Positions 1-9,045 of a stretch of 64,000 nucleotides of DNA are shown piece after piece. Within the stretch, counting starts at the first letter, position 1. Each line of letters starts with the position of its first letter. A model generated the notes under the pieces. The model was given only the letters and a program-made list of their open reading frames with translations. It was not told the DNA's origin and did no database searches. The DNA comes from Flavobacteriales bacterium. Its GTDB lineage: Bacteria; Bacteroidota; Bacteroidia; Flavobacteriales_F; PHOS-HE28. The DNA lies in contig JADIYA010000006.1 of NCBI GenBank assembly GCA_016705545.1, positions 398,660 through 462,659 of the forward strand. Direction: 5' to 3'. The position numbers were made by a program, and so were the translations under genes.

Positions 1-350
1 ACCTCAATGGTGGCGTGCTCGAGGCCTTCGGCATCCTCTTCCACCGCGACCTGAAGATCTATGTGTACCCGAGCCGGCCAAGTGCCACGGCCGAGATCAT
101 GACCACGGGGAACATGACGGTACATCCACGGATGCGCCCGCTCTACGATTACCTGCTCTTCAACCGCCGCATCGTCGATATCACCAGCTTCGATCCGAAC
201 GTGCTCCACATCTTCAGCAAGCAGGTGCTTGACATGATCCGCGCCGGGCAGCCGGGCTGGGAGGCCTTGGTGCCCCCTTATGTGGACAACATGATCAAGG
301 ACAACCGCCTCTTCGGATTCAAGTCCATCCAGGAAGGCGCCAAGGCCTGA
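1..350 (+). CDS. Conserved hypothetical protein, C-terminal fragment
   Basis: The gene enters from the left edge. The reading frame is open from base 3 and closes with TGA at 348-350, giving about 115 visible residues. It ends ...RLFGFKSIQEGAKA. The visible part is mixed alpha/beta with hydrophobic strands (AFGILFHRDLKIYVYP) and no signal peptide or membrane segment. I do not recognise the family, and the N-terminal part outside the window is needed to name it. The GTG at 15 is only an internal codon, not a start. Confidence 0.6.
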   Translation, partial: LNGGVLEAFGILFHRDLKIYVYPSRPSATAEIMTTGNMTVHPRMRPLYDYLLFNRRIVDITSFDPNVLHIFSKQVLDMIRAGQPGWEALVPPYVDNMIKDNRLFGFKSIQEGAKA

Positions 351-386
351 GCGTTACGCCACCATCGCGCGGGCATTCACGCCCTC

Positions 387-1175
387 ATGCGACACTGCTC
401 GTTTCTCCTCCTGTCCTGCGTTACTTATGCGGTCGCGGGCCAATCCTCCGACACCATTAAAGGGCGGTTCGCTGCGCCCGAAGGCTCGCAGCGCGTAATG
501 GTCGAGGATGGGAGCTTCGCAGCCTACTTGCGTCGATTGCCGCTCGCCCCTCCGGGTACGTCCGTGCTCCTGCACACGGGCCACCTGAAGCACCGGCAGG
601 ATGTGCATGCGGCGGTGATCGATATGAGCCTCGGCCACCGCGACCTGCAGCAATGCGCAGATGCCGTGATGCGCTTACGCGCCGAGTTCCTCTACTCCGT
701 GGAAAGGCCCGATGAGATCGCGTTCGACTTCACCAATGGCTTCCGCGCAGAATGGAAGCGCTGGCGCCGAGGGGAGCGCATCAAGGTCAGCGGCAACCGG
801 TGCAGCTGGGTGAGCGGCGCCAAGCCCGGTTCGTCGCATGCTGAGCTGCTGCGTTTCATGGACTGCGTGTTCATGTACGCCGGCACCCTCAGCTTGGCCA
901 AGGAACTGCAGGACGCATCCGCATACCCCATCCAGCCGGGCGATGTCTTCATCAAAGGCGGTAGCCCGGGTCATGCCATGATCGTGGTGGATGTTGCCCG
1001 CACCACGAAGGGTCGCACGTTCTTCCTCCTTGCACAGAGCTACATGCCCGCGCAGCAGATCCATGTGGTGCGCAACAGTGATTCGCGCGTCGGTGCATGG
1101 TATGCGCAGGAGGGCGACCTCTTGCGAACCCCGGAATGGACATTCGCGTGGACCGACCGCAAGCGCTGGCCCTGA
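387..1175 (+). CDS. DUF4846 domain secreted protein
   Basis: A 262-residue protein with an N-terminal signal peptide (MRHCSFLLLSCVTYAVAGQ). The rest matches what I know of DUF4846: an early F.AYLRRLPL segment, a short HTGHLKHRQDVHAAVIDM stretch, the LQQCADAVMRLRAEFLY helix around residues 88-105, and a late GHAMIVVDVA strand. The biochemical role of the family is unknown to me. It is probably periplasmic or surface exposed. The 3' end is 33 bp before the WD40 gene, so the two may be co-transcribed. Naming is from motif memory, not a search. Confidence 0.8.
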   Translation: MRHCSFLLLSCVTYAVAGQSSDTIKGRFAAPEGSQRVMVEDGSFAAYLRRLPLAPPGTSVLLHTGHLKHRQDVHAAVIDMSLGHRDLQQCADAVMRLRAEFLYSVERPDEIAFDFTNGFRAEWKRWRRGERIKVSGNRCSWVSGAKPGSSHAELLRFMDCVFMYAGTLSLAKELQDASAYPIQPGDVFIKGGSPGHAMIVVDVARTTKGRTFFLLAQSYMPAQQIHVVRNSDSRVGAWYAQEGDLLRTPEWTFAWTDRKRWP

Positions 1176-1208
1176 CGATTACTTTGCCCGCTCAGCACCT
1201 GCTGATCC

Positions 1209-2111
1209 GTGCATCATCCCTTCCATCCGTTCGAGGTTCATCGCGCGAGCGCACCCCTGTACGCCCTCTCCACGATTAATGCAACCGTGATCGCGGGCTC
1301 CGGCAATGGTGCCGTGCTTCAATGGAGCGCTGCCGATCCTGGCCGCATCCTTTTGATCGCGCAGATGCCTGCGCCGGTGTTCGCCTTGTGCTCTTTAGGC
1401 ATCCATGCCTTCGCGGTGGGCACATCTGGCGGGGAGCTCTTCGTCGTGGACCTGGTTGCGCGCAAGGCCGTGCAGCGCTTGGCCGCACATGCATCCGCAA
1501 TCCACGCCATTGCCACACTCGGTCGGAACCGCATGGTCACTGCCGGCGCCGATGGCCGCCTAATGGTGTGGATACGCGAGGCGGGCTCATGGCACATGCA
1601 ACGGAACATTCCCATCACGGACGCGAAGCTCCGCGGCCTATCCATATCCGCTGATGGGGATTGGCTCGCCGTGGCCGGCGGCGATGGTCCAGTGCGGCTG
1701 TTCGACACAGTGCTATTCAACGAGACCTTCACCTTCTCTGGTCACGAAGGCGGCTCGAACTGCGTGGTCTTCCATCCACAGAAGGCAGTCCTGCTTAGCG
1801 GTGGCAAGGATGGGCATATGCGGGCATGGAGCATGCGTGAGCCGAAACTTGAGCTGCTCTCCGTGCCTGCGCATCGGTCGGCGCTTTACGCGATCGCTTT
1901 CGATCCGATGGGGCTGCATTGTGCCTCGGCTTCCAGGGATAAAACGGCCAAGGTCTGGGATGCCCACACGCTTGAGCCCGTGCAGCGATTCGACGCGCGA
2001 GCCGGGGGACATGCCCATAGCGTGAATGCGCTCGCATGGTGCGGCGACGCGCTGATCACAGCGGGCGATGATCGCCGGCTGATCCGATGGAGCCCCGATC
2101 AGAACGGGTAG
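1209..2111 (+). CDS. WD40 repeat protein
   Basis: A 300-residue cytoplasmic beta-propeller protein with several WD40 blades. Visible blade signatures include GADGRLMVWIREAG, GGKDGHMRAW, SASRDKTAKVWDAH and AGDDRRLIRW, each preceded by an H or D-rich loop (e.g. HEGGSNCVVFHP). Seven blades of about 40 residues fit the length. The assigned start is GTG at 1209; no ATG lies upstream in frame near this point. WD40 proteins are scaffolds, so the partner cannot be inferred. Its last 13 bases overlap the stop of the convergent transporter gene on the minus strand. Confidence 0.85.
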   Translation: MHHPFHPFEVHRASAPLYALSTINATVIAGSGNGAVLQWSAADPGRILLIAQMPAPVFALCSLGIHAFAVGTSGGELFVVDLVARKAVQRLAAHASAIHAIATLGRNRMVTAGADGRLMVWIREAGSWHMQRNIPITDAKLRGLSISADGDWLAVAGGDGPVRLFDTVLFNETFTFSGHEGGSNCVVFHPQKAVLLSGGKDGHMRAWSMREPKLELLSVPAHRSALYAIAFDPMGLHCASASRDKTAKVWDAHTLEPVQRFDARAGGHAHSVNALAWCGDALITAGDDRRLIRWSPDQNG

Positions 2112-3901
2112 ACCACCGGGATCAGCAGCACCGCCAAGACGAAGAAGATGAGGCTGAGGGGCAAGCCCACGCGCATGAAATCGATGTACTTGTATTGGCC
2201 GGCCGTGTACACCATGGCATTGGTCTGATAGCCGATGGGTGTCATGAAGCTGGCGCTCGCGGCAAAGCACACCGCCATGATGAAAGGAGTCGCGGAAACT
2301 CCCAATTCATTGGCAACGCCGATGGCGATGGGTGTGATCAATGCTGCCGTGGCCGTATTGCTCACCATCTCGGTGAGCATCATAGTGAGGAAGTAGACCC
2401 CGGCCAGCACCGCCAACGGCCCGAAGGGGCTGAGGACCAGCACGGCCTTCCCTGCGATCAGCGCATCGAGCCCGCTCTTGTGCATGCCGGCCCCTAGGCT
2501 GAAGGCGCCGGCCATGAGGAAGACCACCTTCCATTCGATGGCCTCGTAGAATTCCTTCATGGAGAGGCATCCGGTGATCACGATCAGGATCACGCCGACC
2601 AGCGTCGCCAAGACCACGGGAACGGCCGTGAGGCTGCTCACCAGCACTACCCCGAGGATCACAGCCACTGCGATCGAGAAGCGCCGCTTGTCGAACTCGG
2701 CCATGCCTTCCTGCTCGGCAAGGATGGCGAAAGGCGCATCCGGCGAGCGCTCCATTTCCTTGAGCGTGCCCAAGTAGTGCGACTTCACTTCCGCGAGGAT
2801 CACATCGCCGCTGCGCAGCACGGTATCGTGCAGCCGGTCATGCACCACATCCTCCCGGTGCCGCACGGCTAGAGGCACCGCACGATAGGTGCGGATCAAG
2901 TCCGCCTCGCGCAGCGTGATGCCATTGAGCGGACTGTTCCCGGTGATCACCAGTTCGACCAGCTTGGTTCCGCGGGTCCGCAGGTCGTCGCCAGCCAGGT
3001 GCATGGTGGTCTTGACCGAGATGTTGGCGCGGTCCTTCAACGCCCGGATGCGCTCCACGTCGCAGCGCACCTTCAACAGGTCGCCCGCTTCCAGCACCAT
3101 GTCGCCGGGCGGCAGCACGAAACGCTGATCATCTCGGACGATCTCAATGATGTCCATCTCGAGTTCACGAACCAGCGCGCTATCCATGATGCGCTTGCCC
3201 ACGAAGCGCGCACCGGGCAACAGTTCCACTTCGGTGAGGTAGCCGCCCATGCCGAATTTCTCCCGCAGGTCCTCCTGTCCTCTCCCGCCGGGCAGCAGCT
3301 TCCGCCCTACAAGCACCATGTACGCGATCCCCACCACGAGGAAGACGAGGCCGAGCGGTGCCAATTGGAACATGCTGATCCCTCCTGCGCCAAGCTTGGC
3401 ACTGAGGCCGCTCACCACGATGTTCGTGCTCGTGCCGATGAGTGTGACCGTTCCGCCGAAGATGGTCGCGAAACTCAAGGGAATGAGCAGCTGACCGGGG
3501 TGCATGTTCGCTGAACGAGCCAACTGCACCGCCACCGGGATGAACACCGCCACGATGGGCGTGTTGTTGACGAAGGGGCTGATGCAACCCACCAGGAGCA
3601 TGAAGATCAGGAGGCCCATGGCCTTATTCCGGCGGAATTGCTCGCTGAGGCGCGGCCCTACCGTGCTCAGGGCACCCGATTTCATGATGGCCGCACTGAG
3701 CACGAACATGAAGGCCACCGTGATGGTTGCCGGGTCGCTGAATCCGGAGAGGCCCTCATCAGGCGTGATCACACCGGTTGCCACAAGCGCACCCGCGATC
3801 ATGAGCGCCACCAGGTCGATGCTGAGCTTCTCGCTGATGAACAGCGCAAGCGATACCGCTACGGTGCCCGCAACGATCCACTGATCCGGTGTAAGGCTCA
3901 T
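2099..3901 (-). CDS. SLC13 family permease with two RCK/TrkA-C domains
   Basis: About 600 residues. Hydrophobic segments flank a soluble centre (roughly residues 210-380) that looks like two TrkA-C/RCK_C repeats (e.g. ELLPGARFVGKRIMDSAL and ELVITGNSPLNGITLREADL). The membrane part carries the DASS/SLC13 helix-hairpin motif SPFVNNTPIVAVFIPV and a matching C-terminal copy (SNTATAALITPIAIGVA). The family moves anions such as sulfate or dicarboxylates with sodium; substrate here is not deducible. I choose ATG 3901 (MSLTPDQW) rather than the upstream in-frame ATG at 3928, because a promoter -7 element lies between them. The 3' end overlaps the WD40 gene by 13 bp. Confidence 0.9.
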   Translation of the reverse strand: MSLTPDQWIVAGTVAVSLALFISEKLSIDLVALMIAGALVATGVITPDEGLSGFSDPATITVAFMFVLSAAIMKSGALSTVGPRLSEQFRRNKAMGLLIFMLLVGCISPFVNNTPIVAVFIPVAVQLARSANMHPGQLLIPLSFATIFGGTVTLIGTSTNIVVSGLSAKLGAGGISMFQLAPLGLVFLVVGIAYMVLVGRKLLPGGRGQEDLREKFGMGGYLTEVELLPGARFVGKRIMDSALVRELEMDIIEIVRDDQRFVLPPGDMVLEAGDLLKVRCDVERIRALKDRANISVKTTMHLAGDDLRTRGTKLVELVITGNSPLNGITLREADLIRTYRAVPLAVRHREDVVHDRLHDTVLRSGDVILAEVKSHYLGTLKEMERSPDAPFAILAEQEGMAEFDKRRFSIAVAVILGVVLVSSLTAVPVVLATLVGVILIVITGCLSMKEFYEAIEWKVVFLMAGAFSLGAGMHKSGLDALIAGKAVLVLSPFGPLAVLAGVYFLTMMLTEMVSNTATAALITPIAIGVANELGVSATPFIMAVCFAASASFMTPIGYQTNAMVYTAGQYKYIDFMRVGLPLSLIFFVLAVLLIPVVYPF

Positions 3902-3908
3902 GTGGGGC

Positions 3909-3916
3909 CGAAAATA
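3909..3916 (-). promoter_or_regulatory. -7 promoter element of the SLC13 gene
   Basis: TATTTTCG followed by GCCCC, ending 7 nt before ATG 3901. It matches the Bacteroidetes -7 consensus TAnnTTTG except for one base and shows that the short start is used. Confidence 0.5.
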
Positions 3917-3974
3917 GCTGGGGCACACCGAGCGAACAGCCGATGCTTCAGGGCGCCAAGACGGCCCATGAGGT

Positions 3975-4310
3975 TCACTCGATGGTGAACTCTTGAGACA
4001 GCAATAGGTCCTTGGCTTCCACGCTCAGCGTGTGCTTACCGCGTGGCAATTGGCCTTTGTCGAGGCGCCGCACCAACTCACCAGTCAGCGCCTTGCCCTC
4101 TTCGCGGTAGATCACCCGCCCCTGCTGGTCGCGGATCTGAAGCACCACCTTGCCGATGCGATGGTGATGCTCGAGCAGGATGCTGACGAAGGCCGAACCC
4201 TTGGTGCAATGCACTTGCAAACGCCCGGAACCAGCACCTCCATCGGCGCGCGCCGAAGGTGCTGAAAAGCTACCGAGAGCAACGGCGAGTATCAGGGCTC
4301 GGAAGTGCAT
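3975..4310 (-). CDS. Small secreted protein with sorting-tail-like domain
   Basis: A 111-residue protein starting at ATG 4310 with a clear signal peptide (MHFRALILAVALGSFSAPSARA). The mature part is one small beta-sandwich-like domain: VSILLEHHHRIGKVVLQIRD, then GRVIYREE, then LPRGKHTLSV. That pattern resembles the C-terminal sorting domains of T9SS cargo, but here it makes up the whole protein. I do not recognise a named family. It lies between the SLC13 gene and the asparaginase gene, all on the minus strand. The open frame extends upstream of 4310 without a better start. Confidence 0.6.
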   Translation of the reverse strand: MHFRALILAVALGSFSAPSARADGGAGSGRLQVHCTKGSAFVSILLEHHHRIGKVVLQIRDQQGRVIYREEGKALTGELVRRLDKGQLPRGKHTLSVEAKDLLLSQEFTIE

Positions 4311-4375
4311 CCGTTGGAAAGAGAAGGCGAATCTACGGCAGAAAGCACTGGGATCCAAACCGGCCCATCCACCAT

Positions 4376-5359
4376 TTAGCCATGGCTGGCCTGCAGCAGG
4401 TTGTTTCCCTGCGCGGTTCGCACAGCAAAGGTGAACCCCTGCTGCAAACCGTAGGCACCGAAGGCTCCATCTGCCCGAATGGCCAAGAAGCCTACTTGCA
4501 TCTTCGATAAGTCTTTGTGCTTGCGCCGGATCCGTTGCACGGCCTCGCGGCATGCTTCCTCTGGCTCCATCCCTTGGCGCATCAATTCAACCACGGTATG
4601 GCTGCCTGCGGTTCGGATCACCAATTCCCCAACGCCGGTCGCGCAAGCAGCGCCAGCTTCACCGTCAACGAAGAGGCCTGCACCGATGATCGGACTGTCT
4701 CCCACCCGACCATGCACCTTATAGGCCATGCCGCTAGTGGTGCAGGAACCGGCCAGATTGCCCTTGGCATCCATGGCCACCATGCCGATGGTGTCGTGGT
4801 TCTCGATATTGGCCACCGGGGCATAGTCAGAGGTCTTCAACCATTCCTTCCAAGCGGCACGTACTTTCGGGCAAATCAAGCTCGCGTGTGCTGAAGCCAT
4901 TCTCCCCCGCCCAACGCTCCGCCCTGCCCCAACAAGCATGACGTGCGGCGTGCGCTCCATCACCGCACGTGCGATGCTGATGGGATGCTCGTACCGCTGC
5001 ACAAAAGCCACTGCGCCCGCTCTTCCATGGTGGTCCTGGATGCATGCGTCCAAGGTGACATGGCCATCGCGATCGGGATTGCCGCCAAGCCCCACGCTTC
5101 GATTGGTGAAATCGCTCTCCACCACCATCACCCCTTGCTCCACGGCATCGAGCACGCTTCCTCCATTCTGCAGCACTTCCCAGGCCTTCTCATTAGCAGG
5201 CAGGCCGTGGTCCCAAGTGCTCAGCACCAAAGGGCCATCGGCACGCGGACCAGGCACCAACTGCTTGCCTGCTGCTTCACTCCGTTGGCCGCAACCGGCC
5301 ATGTATGCTGCAGATCCAGCCAATCCAAGCTGGATGAAACGGCGACGGTGCAATGCCAT
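4376..5359 (-). CDS. N(4)-(beta-N-acetylglucosaminyl)-L-asparaginase (Ntn hydrolase)
   Basis: A 327-residue glycosylasparaginase/isoaspartyl peptidase family protein. It is made as a precursor that cuts itself before a threonine; the expected site is Thr190 in NHDTIGMVAMD. Flanking family motifs are visible: LSTWDHG near the start, LGGNPDRDGHVTLDA, SAHASLICP and the substrate loop GRVGDSPIIGAGLFVD. The N terminus has a twin-arginine-like signal (RRRFIQLGLAGSAAYMAGCG), so export is likely, possibly as a lipoprotein. ATG 5359 is preferred because the longer frame to 5440 would overlap the divergent nuclease start. It hydrolyses the GlcNAc-Asn bond or related amides. Confidence 0.9.
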   Translation of the reverse strand: MALHRRRFIQLGLAGSAAYMAGCGQRSEAAGKQLVPGPRADGPLVLSTWDHGLPANEKAWEVLQNGGSVLDAVEQGVMVVESDFTNRSVGLGGNPDRDGHVTLDACIQDHHGRAGAVAFVQRYEHPISIARAVMERTPHVMLVGAGRSVGRGRMASAHASLICPKVRAAWKEWLKTSDYAPVANIENHDTIGMVAMDAKGNLAGSCTTSGMAYKVHGRVGDSPIIGAGLFVDGEAGAACATGVGELVIRTAGSHTVVELMRQGMEPEEACREAVQRIRRKHKDLSKMQVGFLAIRADGAFGAYGLQQGFTFAVRTAQGNNLLQASHG

Positions 5360-5438
5360 GCGGATTGGGCTTGAACTGGATGCTACGCCCGCAATGTAGC
5401 AGGCCGGCTTCATGCGCAACGGCTTTCCTTTGCATGCC

Positions 5439-6461
5439 ATGATCCGATTTGCGTTTGCACTCCTTGCCCCGGTACTGACGGTTTCGGCGCAACCCCCGCC
5501 CGGCTATTACGATACCGCGCAAGGCCTTACCGGCGAAGCCCTTCGTGCTGCGCTCAATCAGATCATCAGCCCTCATTCGGTGCTTGCATACAGTCAGCTC
5601 TGGTCGGCCTTTGCCCGCACCGATCGGAGACCGGACGGGAGCGTATGGGACATGTACAGCGACGTCCCTAGCGGTACTTTGCCCTACAGTTTTCAGTTCG
5701 TGTCCGATCAGTGCGGCACATACAACGGTGAGGGTGATTGCTTCAACCGAGAGCACTCCTTTCCGGTGAGCTGGTTCAACGATGTTCTACCGATGAACAC
5801 CGATCTGAACCACATCTTCCCAACGGATGCCTGGGTGAACCAGCAGCGCGGCAACTTGCCGTATGGAACGGTGGCTTCCGCATCTTGGACCAGCCAGAAC
5901 GGAGGCAAGCGCGGCCCTTGCTCGTGGCCGGATTGCAGCGGCACCGTTTTCGAGCCGATCGACCTCTACAAAGGCGATCTGGCACGTGGGCACCTTTACA
6001 TGCTAACGAGATACATGAACGAATCCGCCAGCTGGCCTGCGCCTATCTTGTCAACTGGCGAGTTCCTGCCCTGGGCGGAGAGCGTGCTGCTCGCTTGGCA
6101 CGCACAAGACCCCGTGAGCGACAAAGAGCGTGCACGCAACGATTCGGTGCATGTGATACAGGGCAACCGCAATCCATACATCGATCACCCGGAATGGGTC
6201 ACGTTCATCTGGGGACCCGAAGCCGGCGTGGGCGAAATGGCGCGGCTCCAGGTGCAGGTTCAGGTGATTGGCGATGAATTGGTGATCACCAGCACGGATC
6301 AACTGGCGCCCATAACCGGAAGCATCATCGACGCCACCGGACGTGAGATCATCCCAGTCAGGATGGTACCGGGGCGCGTCATTATCCCCTTCCCGTTCCC
6401 AAGCGGTGTATATCTGCTCCGCCCGCAATCGGGGCCGGGGGCGGCGAGGTTCGTGCGCTAA
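5439..6461 (+). CDS. Secreted endonuclease I with T9SS sorting tail
   Basis: A 340-residue secreted nuclease of the EndA/NucM (endonuclease I) family. A signal peptide (MIRFAFALLAPVLTVSAQ) is followed by the conserved core: VWDMYSDVP, CFNREHSFPVSWF with the catalytic histidine region, TDLNHIFPTD and RGHLYMLTRYMN. The last 75 residues (from about VQVIGDELVITST) form a type A sorting domain ending in GVYLLRPQ. The family cuts nucleic acids nonspecifically, so a role in scavenging extracellular DNA is likely. ATG 5439 is preferred over ATG 5412 because the signal peptide begins there. Confidence 0.92.
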   Translation: MIRFAFALLAPVLTVSAQPPPGYYDTAQGLTGEALRAALNQIISPHSVLAYSQLWSAFARTDRRPDGSVWDMYSDVPSGTLPYSFQFVSDQCGTYNGEGDCFNREHSFPVSWFNDVLPMNTDLNHIFPTDAWVNQQRGNLPYGTVASASWTSQNGGKRGPCSWPDCSGTVFEPIDLYKGDLARGHLYMLTRYMNESASWPAPILSTGEFLPWAESVLLAWHAQDPVSDKERARNDSVHVIQGNRNPYIDHPEWVTFIWGPEAGVGEMARLQVQVQVIGDELVITSTDQLAPITGSIIDATGREIIPVRMVPGRVIIPFPFPSGVYLLRPQSGPGAARFVR

Positions 6462-6619
6462 CAGGCATCTCATACTCGTTCTTGGTTGCGAGGGATGAGG
6501 ATTTGGCGCCCAAATGAGACGCATAGACCAAGCATAGCCGGAGCTACGGGAGGTTTTCTGCAACGAAGTATGGGGGTCAAACACCCTCGTGCAGCCCGAA
6601 GGACAACTTGAGTTGCCCT

Positions 6620-7831
6620 CTAGTTCGAGCGCATCACCTTGAATGGCTGCATGTTCGAATCCGCAGCGCGCACCACATAAGCACCTTCGGGCAAGCCTTC
6701 CAGATCCAGGCTTGTTATCCCGGCACCCAGCCACTCCGCCAGCACAACGCGCCCTCCGAGGTCGATAACTTCCACCATCCCATTCGAGGGCATGTGGAAG
6801 CGTAATGGGCCGTGGGTTGGATTCGGGGATGGCGTGATGCTGTTCTCCAGCGCATCGGCCACATCGGTGCTCAGGCCGCATGTGACGGTCTGATTGCACG
6901 CGAGTTCGCTCAGGAAAAGAGCAGTCCAATTCAAGGCATTGGCCTGATCGGTGCTCAAATAGCCAACGTGACCGGTGCCGGGGTAGCTCTTGAAGCAATT
7001 CACCATTCCCATATGATCAGCGCGCAGGTGGATATCATGGCTGCCGCTGGCCGTGAGCCCGGTGGGTAGGCCCACCACGTACACCGGTGCTGTGTAATAG
7101 GGCACCACGCCATCGCCCACTTCATGGATGCTGGCCAAAGGCGGGTCGCCAACATTGATCCAACTCGAATCGCCAATGGCACCGCTGAAACTGTAGCACG
7201 CCTGGGCCCTGCTCGAATAGCCGGGGTTCCCGCTGTTGCCTTCGATTCCGCCAAGACTGGCCATTTCAGGCGCGATCACCGCCGGCACTTCGCTCTCTTC
7301 GTCCAGGTACATGGCATGCACCGCGCTGATCGCTCCAGCGGAAACGCCGCCGATGAAGATGCGGGTGGTATCGATGCCGTAGGGATTGCCAAGCTCCGCA
7401 ACGCTCTTGCGCAGATACCGCACGCAGGCCCGCATATCGTGGGCACCGCGCATCACCGCATGCGTGGTGGTGGTCTGGTTGGGCAGGAAGAAGCCCACGC
7501 GGTAATCGTTGGCCACGGTCACGTAGTCGCGCTTCGCGAAATCGGTGCAGATCGGGGCGACATCGGCACGTGCGCCGCCAACGAATGATCCACCGAAGGC
7601 GCAGATCACCACAGGACGCAATGCCAGCGCATCACCTGTTGGTTCGTACACATCCATGCGCAGGATCTGGTTGCTGCCGCTCACGCCTGTGTTACTGCCG
7701 AATACTACCGCGCTGGTCACGGTGACATCGGGGAAGAGATTGGCCGTTGAATACCGGCCGTTTGCGCATTCCTGCCCAAAGCTGGCGGTGGTTGTGATCA
7801 AAGCCAGCGCTGCCGCGTAGTGGTGCTTCAT
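6620..7831 (-). CDS. Secreted alpha/beta hydrolase (esterase-like) with T9SS tail
   Basis: A 403-residue secreted hydrolase. Signal peptide at 1-19, then an alpha/beta-hydrolase fold with an oxyanion-type segment (VVICAFGGSFVGGA) and a nucleophile elbow GVSAGA, preceded by the carboxylesterase-like helix DMRACVRYLRK. The final 75 residues (TPSPNPTHGPLRFHM onward) are a type A sorting domain. Substrate is not known. It is a paralogue of the gene at 35137-36384, with the same order of features. A 158-bp gap separates it from the convergent nuclease gene; I see no clear hairpin there. Confidence 0.85.
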   Translation of the reverse strand: MKHHYAAALALITTTASFGQECANGRYSTANLFPDVTVTSAVVFGSNTGVSGSNQILRMDVYEPTGDALALRPVVICAFGGSFVGGARADVAPICTDFAKRDYVTVANDYRVGFFLPNQTTTTHAVMRGAHDMRACVRYLRKSVAELGNPYGIDTTRIFIGGVSAGAISAVHAMYLDEESEVPAVIAPEMASLGGIEGNSGNPGYSSRAQACYSFSGAIGDSSWINVGDPPLASIHEVGDGVVPYYTAPVYVVGLPTGLTASGSHDIHLRADHMGMVNCFKSYPGTGHVGYLSTDQANALNWTALFLSELACNQTVTCGLSTDVADALENSITPSPNPTHGPLRFHMPSNGMVEVIDLGGRVVLAEWLGAGITSLDLEGLPEGAYVVRAADSNMQPFKVMRSN

Positions 7832-7854
7832 CTAGGGGTTCGGTTAAGGTGCTG

Positions 7855-7862
7855 CAAAGTAG
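7855..7862 (-). promoter_or_regulatory. -7 promoter element of the esterase gene
   Basis: TACTTTGC on the minus strand, 23 nt before ATG 7831. It fits TAnnTTTG with its last base changed. Confidence 0.4.
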
Positions 7863-7953
7863 CGGGTTCTGAGCAACGGCAAACGGTCATCTGACCGATC
7901 ACAGGTTCACTGGCACGCGATTCGCAAATCGCCGCTGCCAAACAAGGCCAACC

Positions 7954-8562
7954 ATGAAAAAGCAACTCGTCGTCCTGACCGCCGCCCTGCTGACCGTGAG
8001 CGCGGCCGCTCAATTCCAGATCAACCCGCAAGCGGGAGTCAACTTCCAGAACATCACGAATCCCGGCCCCGGCTTGGAATACAAGGCCAATGTGGGCTGG
8101 CAGCTCGGCGCCGACCTGCGCTTCGGGAACCGCCTTTTCTTCCAGCCTGGTGCGCATTTCGGCCGCAGCTCCACGGCTTACAAAGTGCTGAACAACGATA
8201 CACTCCTCTTCGAGGACGATTTGGTCCGGACCAACCTGAAGCTGAATGCGTTGGTGGGCTACCGGATCATCGATAGCTACCAATTCGACCTTCGCTTCAT
8301 GGTGGGTCCTACCTACGATGTGCTGCTAAGCGTTGACAACCGCAACGACGACATCGGATACAACCGAGGCGATTATCGCAAGGGCTCGCTGAACCTTGAT
8401 GCCGCATTGGGCTTCGACATGGGCCTGTTCACTGTACAACCCGGGGTGAGCTTCGGACTGAGCCGGGTCTTCAGTGATAATCCCACGGTTCAGGATATCG
8501 GCTCCCGCTACCTGACCTACGGCCTAACGATCGGGATCAATCTCGGCGACGACGACAAGTAG
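7954..8562 (+). CDS. Outer membrane beta-barrel (porin-like) protein
   Basis: A 202-residue protein with signal peptide (MKKQLVVLTAALLTVSAAAQ) followed by alternating-hydrophobicity strands typical of the small OmpX/OMP_b-brl_2 type barrels: FQINPQAGVNFQNI, VGWQLGADLRFG, LFFQPGAHFGRS, LDAALGFDMGLF. It ends RYLTYGLTIGINLG, with a hydrophobic strand close to the C terminus. These barrels sit in the outer membrane; no specific transport role can be assigned. It is transcribed alone, convergent with the rhodanese pair across a hairpin. Confidence 0.8.
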   Translation: MKKQLVVLTAALLTVSAAAQFQINPQAGVNFQNITNPGPGLEYKANVGWQLGADLRFGNRLFFQPGAHFGRSSTAYKVLNNDTLLFEDDLVRTNLKLNALVGYRIIDSYQFDLRFMVGPTYDVLLSVDNRNDDIGYNRGDYRKGSLNLDAALGFDMGLFTVQPGVSFGLSRVFSDNPTVQDIGSRYLTYGLTIGINLGDDDK

Positions 8563-8578
8563 GCAGCTACCTTCAAGC

Positions 8579-8608
8579 GCAACGCCTCCTGGCATCGGGG
8601 GGCGTTGC
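8579..8608. terminator. Bidirectional hairpin between convergent genes
   Basis: An 8-bp perfect stem, GCAACGCC at 8579-8586 and GGCGTTGC at 8601-8608, with a 14-nt loop, followed by a short CTCGTTT. It lies in the 61-bp gap between the barrel gene and the rhodanese gene, where both transcripts end. The T-run is weak. Confidence 0.6.
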
Positions 8609-8623
8609 TCGTTTGAACCGGGC

Positions 8624-9034
8624 CTACTTCACCACCACGAAGCCGGCCTTGCGCCATGCAGCGATACCCCCCTCGAGATGCTGCACGCGATAACCCTTTC
8701 CCACCAAGTGCTCCAACGCCTGCTCGCTGCGACCTCCACTGTGACAATACAGGAGCACAGGCCTGCTGGCGTCAATGCGCGAGAACGATGCCTCATAATT
8801 CGCTGCGGTCCAGTCGATGTTGATTGCGCCGGCAATGTGGCCGCTGCTGAATTCCTGGGGTGTCCGCACATCAATCAATTGGTGGGTGCCCAGTGCTGCA
8901 ATCCGTTGGAATTCGGACGGGGTCAGTTCCTGTGGTGCCGCCTTCGCTGCGGATTGAACCGGAGCTTGAACTTGTCCTAGCGCGTAAGTCGAAAGAACCA
9001 AGGCGCTGAAGGCGAGCAGGAATGCGTGTTTCAT
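8624..9034 (-). CDS. Exported rhodanese-like protein
   Basis: A 136-residue single-domain rhodanese with a signal peptide (MKHAFLLAFSALVLSTYALG). The active-site loop reads CHSGGRS, and the usual LIDVRTPQEFSSGHIAGAINID and LEGGIAAWRKAG motifs are present, so the sulfur-accepting cysteine is intact. It probably handles sulfur transfer or redox in the periplasm. ATG 9034 is preferred over the upstream ATG at 9064, because it begins the signal peptide. The cytoplasmic rhodanese just upstream ends 11 bp before this start, so the two are almost certainly co-transcribed. Confidence 0.9.
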   Translation of the reverse strand: MKHAFLLAFSALVLSTYALGQVQAPVQSAAKAAPQELTPSEFQRIAALGTHQLIDVRTPQEFSSGHIAGAINIDWTAANYEASFSRIDASRPVLLYCHSGGRSEQALEHLVGKGYRVQHLEGGIAAWRKAGFVVVK

Positions 9035-9045
9035 GTTGCTTGCAA